From an uncultured Flavobacteriales bacterium (GTDB lineage Bacteria > Bacteroidota > Bacteroidia > Flavobacteriales_D > Crocinitomicaceae): a stretch of 37,402 bases of DNA. The notes below the pieces were generated by a model, which was given only the letters and a program-made list of their open reading frames with translations, did not search any database and had not been told where the DNA came from. Below, one piece after another: positions 31,927 to 37,402 of this stretch; positions within the stretch are counted from its first letter, which is position 1, and every line of letters begins with the position of its first letter. The position numbers and the translations under genes are program-made. The stretch lies in contig CAIZQH010000020.1 in the NCBI GenBank assembly GCA_903935095.1, forward strand, positions 5,001-42,402. The letters are read 5' to 3'.

Positions 31927-32617
31927 AGACTTCTTCGGATTCAATGATCTGAATCCAGTCCTCGACAGATTTCGCATCTTCAATGCGATAAGCCCCTGAA
32001 ACGGTTCGACGCAAGGCTATCAGCGTAGCTCCAGAATGTAGTTTCTTGCCGAAATCTGAAGCTATGCTTCGGATGTAGGTCCCCTTGGAACAAGAAATCT
32101 CTACATCAATCTCGGGAAAACGGGTGGAATCAATGGTGAATGAATGAATCGTGATTTCATTTTGCTTCATTTCCACCTCTTTTCCAGCACGAGCATAATC
32201 GTACGCGCGTTTGCCGTCAATCATCTTTGCGGAGTAAATGGGTGGAGTTTGAAGCTGCGTTCCCATCAAGGATGCCACCACTTCATCCAGCATTTCTTTG
32301 GTAATGTGTTCGGTTGGAAATTCTTGGTCGTATTCCGTTTCTAAGTCGTAGGAAGGTGTCGTTTTTCCTAAGAGAAATGTACCGGTATACGTTTTATGAT
32401 CATTCGTAAGTCCTTCGATGAGTTTGGTGTGTTTACCGATGCAAATCACCAGCAATCCTGTTGCCAATGGATCCAAAGTTCCCGCATGTCCAACCTTGAT
32501 TTTTTTAACCTTTAATTGTCGTTTGATATTCCAGCGCAATTTATTGACAGCATCGAATGAAGTCCAGGTAAATGGTTTGTCTACTAAAATCGTTAATCCT
32601 TCGCCTACTTCTAACAT
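31916..32617 (-). CDS. truB: tRNA pseudouridine(55) synthase TruB
   Basis: A 233-residue TruB, which makes pseudouridine 55 in the T-loop of tRNAs. Catalytic Asp 49 in HAGTLDPLATG; also KPFTWTSFDAVNKLR at the N-terminus, YTGTFLLGKTTPSYDLE, QTPPIYSAKMIDGKRAYDYA and CSKGTYIRSIASDFGKKL. It has the short form without a full PUA domain, as usual in Bacteroidota. Its start overlaps the uppP stop (TAATG), last gene of the ftsX operon. Confidence 0.96.
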   Translation of the reverse strand: MLEVGEGLTILVDKPFTWTSFDAVNKLRWNIKRQLKVKKIKVGHAGTLDPLATGLLVICIGKHTKLIEGLTNDHKTYTGTFLLGKTTPSYDLETEYDQEFPTEHITKEMLDEVVASLMGTQLQTPPIYSAKMIDGKRAYDYARAGKEVEMKQNEITIHSFTIDSTRFPEIDVEISCSKGTYIRSIASDFGKKLHSGATLIALRRTVSGAYRIEDAKSVEDWIQIIESEEVFIP

Positions 32618-33414
32618 TAGCCTGCCATTTCAAGTGGAATCCCAGCTAACAAAAGGATGATCAAGATTGCTCCTAAAACGATGCGGTAATAACCGAAAAC
32701 TTTAAAACCATTTCGATTCAAATAGGAGATAAACGATTTAATGGCAATAAAGGCAACAACAAATGCGACCAGATTTCCGACTAACAATAAGCCCCATTCT
32801 TTTCCCTCTGACTGAAGCAACATTTCTTTTTCGTCGTACATACTTTTCACCGTAGCCGCAAACATAGTTGGTACAGCTAGAAAGAAAGAGAATTCTGCTG
32901 CCGCTTTTCGACTCAACTTTTGTGATAGTCCACCGATGATTGTTGCTGCAGATCGAGAAATTCCCGGAATCATCGCAATGCTCTGAATCGTTCCAATGAT
33001 AAACGCTGACTTAAAGGTTAAGGGGACTTCTTTCTCGTGTTCATTTTTCTCGAAAATCTTGTCAATGAATAATAGAACAATTCCTCCAACAAAAAGGGAA
33101 ACTCCCACGACCATGACATTCTCTAAAAGTGCGTCAATGTGTTTTTTCAATAATAATCCTAAGATTCCAGTTGGAATAAATGCAACAAATAACAAGGTGT
33201 AAAATTGAAAGCTTTGTAAAAAACGTTTGAAGTATACAATCACTACAGATAAAATGGCTCCGAATTGAATGGCTACCGTAAATAGTTTGGTGAATTCATC
33301 CGAAGCATTCCCCATGATGGTCGATGCGATAATCATGTGTCCAGTAGAGGAAATTGGGAGGAATTCCGTCAACCCTTCGATGATGGCCAAGATAATGGCT
33401 TCCAAGAAATTCAT
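32617..33414 (-). CDS. uppP: Undecaprenyl-diphosphate phosphatase
   Basis: A 265-residue inner-membrane BacA/UppP enzyme that recycles the lipid carrier for peptidoglycan and other envelope polymers. Active-site motifs: [14 protein letters not shown] (E13, E17, H26) and PGISRSA (R154). Some eight hydrophobic segments are present. It lies 21 bases after DUF3098 and overlaps truB, in the conserved order ftsX-DUF3098-uppP-truB. Confidence 0.96.
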   Translation of the reverse strand: MNFLEAIILAIIEGLTEFLPISSTGHMIIASTIMGNASDEFTKLFTVAIQFGAILSVVIVYFKRFLQSFQFYTLLFVAFIPTGILGLLLKKHIDALLENVMVVGVSLFVGGIVLLFIDKIFEKNEHEKEVPLTFKSAFIIGTIQSIAMIPGISRSAATIIGGLSQKLSRKAAAEFSFFLAVPTMFAATVKSMYDEKEMLLQSEGKEWGLLLVGNLVAFVVAFIAIKSFISYLNRNGFKVFGYYRIVLGAILIILLLAGIPLEMAG

Positions 33415-33435
33415 GCCTTAGGTTTTATAGGATGA

Positions 33436-33696
33436 TTACGCTTCTTTTTCAGCAGAATTGTCCTTTTTTGGACGCTTCATGATCGCGTAAAAAATAATGA
33501 TGTATCCAACAACAATCAATACAGGAGAAAGGGTGATTCTTGTGGAACTGAACAATGCATCCCCATCAAATTGACTTGGGTCCTCTGCACCGCCCCCAAT
33601 CATTAGTAAATATCCCAGAATGTTAATGGCTAATCCAATGTACAACCATTTGTAGTTCTGTACATCAAATCCGAAGTGTTTAATTGGCTCTTTCAT
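33436..33696 (-). CDS. DUF3098 small membrane protein
   Basis: An 86-residue protein with two transmembrane helices (about 17-36 and 56-73) and the DUF3098 pattern FGFDVQNYKWLYIGLAIN, LGYLLMIGGGAEDP, LSPVLIVVGYIIIFYAIM. Function unknown; its fixed place between ftsX and uppP across Bacteroidota suggests a part in cell-envelope or division work. Two bases separate it from the ftsX stop. Confidence 0.88.
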   Translation of the reverse strand: MKEPIKHFGFDVQNYKWLYIGLAINILGYLLMIGGGAEDPSQFDGDALFSSTRITLSPVLIVVGYIIIFYAIMKRPKKDNSAEKEA

Positions 33697-33698
33697 GC

Positions 33699-34589
33699 TT
33701 AATACAAATCATCTAATTTCATACGAAGATACTTGTTTAAGGCAAACCAGGTTGAAATTACGGTCATAATTACACCGATCGCCAACAAAGCGCCAACAAG
33801 TAACACAAAACTTTCCATGGTATAACTGATCTCAATCGTTTCCAGAATGTTGTTCAATCCATAAAATACCGTGAATAAAAAAGCTAATCCGATGAGTGCG
33901 GATATGAAGCCTTGGAAAATTGCTTGAAGAATAAAAGGCCAACGAATATAGCCGCTTGTAGCCCCAACCAATTGCATGGTTTTGATCGTAAAACGTTTCG
34001 AATATAAAGCCAAACGAATGGTGTTGTTAATCATGGCTACCGCTATAATAATGAGCAGTAAAGCCACTGATAAAAACAAGACTACAAATTGTTTAAATCC
34101 TAAATTCACACTAGCAACACTGGCTTTGTCGTAATTTACCTCATCGATTTCATCCGGGAAACGCTGTAATAATTTTGATTTAATGTGCAACATTCCTTTA
34201 CTCGTCGCATAAGATTCTTTCGGCTTAAATCCGATCGTTGGTGGCAAGGGATTTTCATCTAGAAACATCGCTTGAACCTCTTGCTCTACTTGATTGTCCC
34301 CACTAAACTCTTGAATTGCTCGCTCTGGAGAAACAAAGTAAACATCGGAAAATTCTTTCCAATCATTTAATTGTTCCTCGATTTGTTTGATGTCGGCGTC
34401 ATTTAATTCCGATTTGAAGAAAATATCTCCTTGCAAACTTTCTTTTGCTTGCTTTTGGACACTTTTCAATCCAAAAATCCCACCCAATACTAATCCAATC
34501 ATGAATAATACGAGCGATATTCCTATCACCGTCGAAATATAACTGGTGCGTAATCCTTTTTTGCTGTAATCTTCGGCCTTTTTTGACAT
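33699..34589 (-). CDS. ftsX: Cell division protein FtsX
   Basis: A 296-residue FtsX: an N-terminal helix (about 19-42), an extracytoplasmic domain of some 120 residues, and three more helices (about 167-190, 215-245, 262-282) with ATSGYIRWPFILQAIFQG between. FtsX with the ATPase FtsE links division to peptidoglycan hydrolases. ftsE is not in the window. It heads the operon ftsX-DUF3098-uppP-truB. Confidence 0.92.
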   Translation of the reverse strand: MSKKAEDYSKKGLRTSYISTVIGISLVLFMIGLVLGGIFGLKSVQKQAKESLQGDIFFKSELNDADIKQIEEQLNDWKEFSDVYFVSPERAIQEFSGDNQVEQEVQAMFLDENPLPPTIGFKPKESYATSKGMLHIKSKLLQRFPDEIDEVNYDKASVASVNLGFKQFVVLFLSVALLLIIIAVAMINNTIRLALYSKRFTIKTMQLVGATSGYIRWPFILQAIFQGFISALIGLAFLFTVFYGLNNILETIEISYTMESFVLLVGALLAIGVIMTVISTWFALNKYLRMKLDDLY

Positions 34590-34673
34590 GGAACGAAAAT
34601 AGAAACTATTTAGAAAGTAAATCGACCAAGAAAAACAAGTTTTGAAACGCGCATTGTGTATTTCGAATCTCGC

Positions 34674-35015
34674 TTACATTTTACTTTGAATGGTCCAGCC
34701 GATAATTGCCGCACGTTGCTTCGCTAATTCCACTTTTTCCCCAACAAACAGCTCATCTAAAGTCTGATCGAATAAGAAAATCCAACGCTTAAAATGCTCC
34801 TCTTTCAAGCGCATATGCATGTGCTTATCTGTTACACTTGTGGTGTAACCGGATTCATCCAGTAATACAAAACGCCAAAAAAACTCCATCTTTGGTAAAT
34901 GCTCATCGAGATTTAAGTGCTTAAAAAACGGTGACAATTGCTCATCCTTCATGACTTTTTGATAAAACGTTTGAACCAATTCATGGACATCCCGTGCATT
35001 TTCAATTTCCCTCAT
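34674..35015 (-). CDS. Group III truncated haemoglobin
   Basis: A 113-residue trHb of group III: LSPFFKHLNLDEHLPKMEFF, then H-rich KHMHMRLKEEHFKRWIFLFD with proximal His 74, and LFVGEKVELAKQRAAIIGW. The group binds oxygen or nitric oxide; exact roles are unclear. A -7 element ends 4 bases before the ATG. Divergent from the large secreted protein gene. Confidence 0.92.
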   Translation of the reverse strand: MREIENARDVHELVQTFYQKVMKDEQLSPFFKHLNLDEHLPKMEFFWRFVLLDESGYTTSVTDKHMHMRLKEEHFKRWIFLFDQTLDELFVGEKVELAKQRAAIIGWTIQSKM

Positions 35016-35019
35016 CCCT

Positions 35020-35027
35020 CAAAGTTA
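35020..35027 (-). promoter_or_regulatory. -7 box of the truncated haemoglobin gene, apparently leaderless
   Basis: On the minus strand TAACTTTG, exact consensus, ends 4 bases before the ATG at 35015. The divergent gene starts at 35069, so both promoters share about 50 bases. Confidence 0.55.
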
Positions 35028-35068
35028 CGGAACTATTTTTTCTTTGTACCTTCATCCCAAATTCCAAG

Positions 35069-37402
35069 ATGGCAAGGTATATTTTTTGTTTTTTAACGTG
35101 TTTTCATGTGCTGATATTCTCAGCTCAATCCTATACGAGCGCATATACTGTCAAGAAATCAGAAGCTAAATCCGCTAATTGTGCACCGCCAACGACCACA
35201 ACCTACATGGAGCTCAATAACGTGCGCGCGATGGTTCATACTGCCGGGAACCTTTGGCAAATTCCGAATCAGAATTATTCTCAGTACGAAATTCCAAAAA
35301 ACTCAGGAATCAATGCCCTTTTTACCGCTGCACTTTGGCTCGGCGGAACAGATGTCAATAACCAGTTGAAATTAGCTGCGTTACGTTACCGAAACGGACA
35401 AGATTATTGGACGGGTCCTCTTTCGAAAGTATTCGCAGAAACAACATATGATAACTGCAGCAAATACGATCAACATTTTGTAACAACACAAGATGAAGTG
35501 AGAGAATTTAACGCCTGGTATGAAGCCGGAATCGCAGATCAGCAAAACGGAACAACTACCCAAGATGATCTGTTCCCCGGTTACAAGGTGCCAAAAAGCA
35601 TCAAAAATTGGCCAGCTCATGGCGATGTTTCCCTCGGACAAGATTACTACCTCGCTCCGTTTTATGACTTTAACGGTGACGGACACTACCATTGGGAAGA
35701 TGGTGATTTTCCATGGTACGATATTAAAAAAACAAAGTCCTGTAGCATCGACCGAAGCGTAGCGCTGTACGGAGATCAAAATTTCTGGTGGATCATGAAT
35801 GACAAAGGAAACATCCATACAGAGACGGGTGCTGATCCAATCGGAATGGAAATCCGTGCACAAGCATTTGCCTTCGCTTCCAATGATGAAATAAACAACA
35901 TGACCTTTTACAACTACGAATTAATCAATCGTGGAACTCAAACCTTATACAACACCTACTTTGGGTTTTTTACGGATGGGGCACTCGGTGATCCATACGA
36001 TGATTACGTCGGGTGTGACGTCAACCGTGGACTCGGATACTATTACAATGGAGACAATTACGATGGGGATAATTCTGGATACAAAGGATACGGATATTCT
36101 CCACCAGCTGTCGGCGTAGACTTCTTTGAAGGTCCATATCAGGACGACGACGGAATTGATAATGCCTTTGGAATCGGAGATAATGAAGCACTAAACGGAA
36201 TCGGTTACGGTGATGGTGTCATTGATAATGAACGATTCGGGATGCGTCGCTTTTTGTATTATTCGAATACGACAAATGGTGCCAATCCAAATCAAACGGA
36301 TCCAACAAATGCTTCCGATTACTATAATTACCTGCGTGGATTCTGGAAGGATGGTTCCAAGTTTGTCTACGGTGGAAGTGGTCACATTTCCGATCCGGAA
36401 GCCGATCCAAATACTCCCTGTGAATTTATGTTCCCGGGAAACACGGACCCACTTGGATGGGGAACAAATGGTGTTCCACAACCCGTTTGGACCGAACAAA
36501 CAGCCAACAACACACCGAATGACCGTCGTTTTGTTCAATCAGCTGGACCCTTTGTATTGAAACCAGGTGCAGTAAATAACATCACCGTTGGAGTAGTTTG
36601 GGCGCGGGCATCAGCCGGTGATCCCTTCGCATCAGTAAGCTCACTTCAACGCGCCGATGACAAAGCACAGTCCTTATTTGAAAATTGCTTCAAAGTGCTA
36701 GATGGACCACATGCGCCAGATTTAACACTTCAAGAATTAGAAAACGAAGTGATTTTACTCTTGAGTAACCCCGTAAATTCCAATAATTACCGCGAAAAAT
36801 ACGAGGAATTTGATCCATTTATTGTTGCTAGTGAGCCAAATGCAGATAAAACGTACAACTTTCAGGGTTATCAGATTTATCAATTGAAGGATTCAAAAGT
36901 GGCCTTGTCCGATTTGTCTAATCCCGACAAAGCCCGACTTACTGCCCAATGCGATACAAAAGATGGAGTGGGGAAAATCATTAATTTCGAGTTTAATGAA
37001 GACTTGAATGCCTCGATACCTGTTTTACGTGTTAATGGAGAAGACAAGGGCATCCGCCATAGTTTTAGTGTGAAAAACGACTTATTCGCTCAAGGAGAAT
37101 CGCGTTTGGTAAACTTCAAACGCTATTATTTCATGGCCGTATCATACGCGTACAACAATTACAAGGACTACATTCCTACTGATCCACTCATGCTTGATGG
37201 TCAAAAGAAAAAATACATAACGAGTCGTAAAGCAGCAGTTGGAGAAGTAAAAGTAATGGAAGCTGTTCCACACAATCCAATGCCGGAAGCGGATGGAACG
37301 GCACAAATGATTTCCTACGGTTCCTCTCCATTGATTACGCGTTTGGATGGCTACGGAAATGGGAATCGCTCCTTGGAATTAACCGCTACTTCGGAGAAAA
37401 CC
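35069..37402 (+). CDS. Large secreted protein, 3' end cut by window
   Basis: An unbroken frame of 778 codons from ATG 35069 to the window edge. Signal peptide MARYIFCFLTCFHVLIFSAQ. The rest reads as a beta-rich extracellular protein: VRAMVHTAGNLWQIPNQNYS, ALWLGGTDVNNQLKLAALRY, PFYDFNGDGHYHWEDGDFPW, FYNYELINRGTQTLYNTYFG and Asp/Gly/Asn-rich turns (YDDYVGCDVNRGLGYYY, DDDGIDNAFGIGDNEALN) that could bind calcium. Such proteins in Bacteroidota are often over 1,000 residues long and end in a T9SS sorting domain; that end would lie outside the window. I cannot name the family. Function is unknown; surface display is likely. Confidence 0.8.
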   Translation, partial: MARYIFCFLTCFHVLIFSAQSYTSAYTVKKSEAKSANCAPPTTTTYMELNNVRAMVHTAGNLWQIPNQNYSQYEIPKNSGINALFTAALWLGGTDVNNQLKLAALRYRNGQDYWTGPLSKVFAETTYDNCSKYDQHFVTTQDEVREFNAWYEAGIADQQNGTTTQDDLFPGYKVPKSIKNWPAHGDVSLGQDYYLAPFYDFNGDGHYHWEDGDFPWYDIKKTKSCSIDRSVALYGDQNFWWIMNDKGNIHTETGADPIGMEIRAQAFAFASNDEINNMTFYNYELINRGTQTLYNTYFGFFTDGALGDPYDDYVGCDVNRGLGYYYNGDNYDGDNSGYKGYGYSPPAVGVDFFEGPYQDDDGIDNAFGIGDNEALNGIGYGDGVIDNERFGMRRFLYYSNTTNGANPNQTDPTNASDYYNYLRGFWKDGSKFVYGGSGHISDPEADPNTPCEFMFPGNTDPLGWGTNGVPQPVWTEQTANNTPNDRRFVQSAGPFVLKPGAVNNITVGVVWARASAGDPFASVSSLQRADDKAQSLFENCFKVLDGPHAPDLTLQELENEVILLLSNPVNSNNYREKYEEFDPFIVASEPNADKTYNFQGYQIYQLKDSKVALSDLSNPDKARLTAQCDTKDGVGKIINFEFNEDLNASIPVLRVNGEDKGIRHSFSVKNDLFAQGESRLVNFKRYYFMAVSYAYNNYKDYIPTDPLMLDGQKKKYITSRKAAVGEVKVMEAVPHNPMPEADGTAQMISYGSSPLITRLDGYGNGNRSLELTATSEKT

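Noticed and set aside
35381..35863. Minus-strand frame of 160 codons inside the large secreted protein gene
   Set aside because: The plus-strand frame is open for 778 codons with a signal peptide and coherent protein composition; the antisense reading resembles nothing.

Overview
The window looks like the chromosome of a member of the Bacteroidota, probably a flavobacterium-like organism of the Crocinitomicaceae/Fluviicola kind (the family is inference). The grounds are: AT-rich DNA; promoters of the Bacteroidota type (TTTG or TTG, about 19 bp, then TAnnTTTG) ahead of many genes; several secreted proteins with C-terminal T9SS sorting domains; the gene order ftsX-DUF3098-uppP-truB; and families such as DUF5777, DUF3098, group III truncated haemoglobin and four-helix-bundle protein. 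Almost every gene can be assigned to a family.

Layout. (1) 1-2.5 kb, rightward: the end of an ECF sigma factor gene, a membrane/TPR protein overlapping it, and an ApbE flavin transferase. (2) 2.6-6.1 kb, leftward: a redox-looking operon (DUF5777 barrel, YceI, small membrane protein, c-type cytochrome lipoprotein, TPR protein) and a DUF2271 T9SS protein convergent with apbE. (3) 6.2-8.8 kb: ygiQ (radical SAM) and a superoxide dismutase. (4) 8.9-12.6 kb: phosphate uptake, with an OprO/OprP-type porin divergent from DUF47 (PhoU-like) and PiT; the shared control region has a ladder of TTAACA-like half-sites at 11-bp steps that resembles a Pho box. (5) 12.7-16.7 kb: a PA-domain T9SS protein and metG.

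(6) 16.75-23.2 kb is the accessory part. An initiator tRNA gene is preceded by a broken copy of its own 5' half whose D-loop is replaced by a GC palindrome. It is followed by a recombinase-tail remnant that reads into the tRNA from the far side, and then by three copies of a composite module. Each module carries short pieces of the tRNA 3' end, most of them followed by a terminator hairpin. Two related cassettes lie between the modules (SDR, NAD-binding protein, AraC; and SDR, AraC, in opposite orientation). I read this as a tRNA-fMet integration hot spot with relic attachment sites, or as a tRNA-end-derived repeat family that has captured small operons.

(7) 23-31.7 kb: a secreted orphan flanked by direct GAGCGAG-type repeats, a beta-helix T9SS protein, ppk1, an array of 50-bp tandem repeats, a glycosyltransferase/metallophosphoesterase pair, ppx, tRNA-Leu(CAA), and a frameshifted four-helix-bundle gene again flanked by GAGCGAG repeats. 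(8) 31.8-37.4 kb: a small basic protein, truB-uppP-DUF3098-ftsX, a truncated haemoglobin, and the first 778 codons of a large secreted protein that runs off the window.

How the genes fit together: the phosphate porin, PiT, DUF47, Ppk1 and Ppx could form a phosphate import and polyphosphate storage set. ApbE, DUF2271, the cytochrome and YceI look like an extracytoplasmic redox set. All functional statements are from motif reading by eye; no database search was run.
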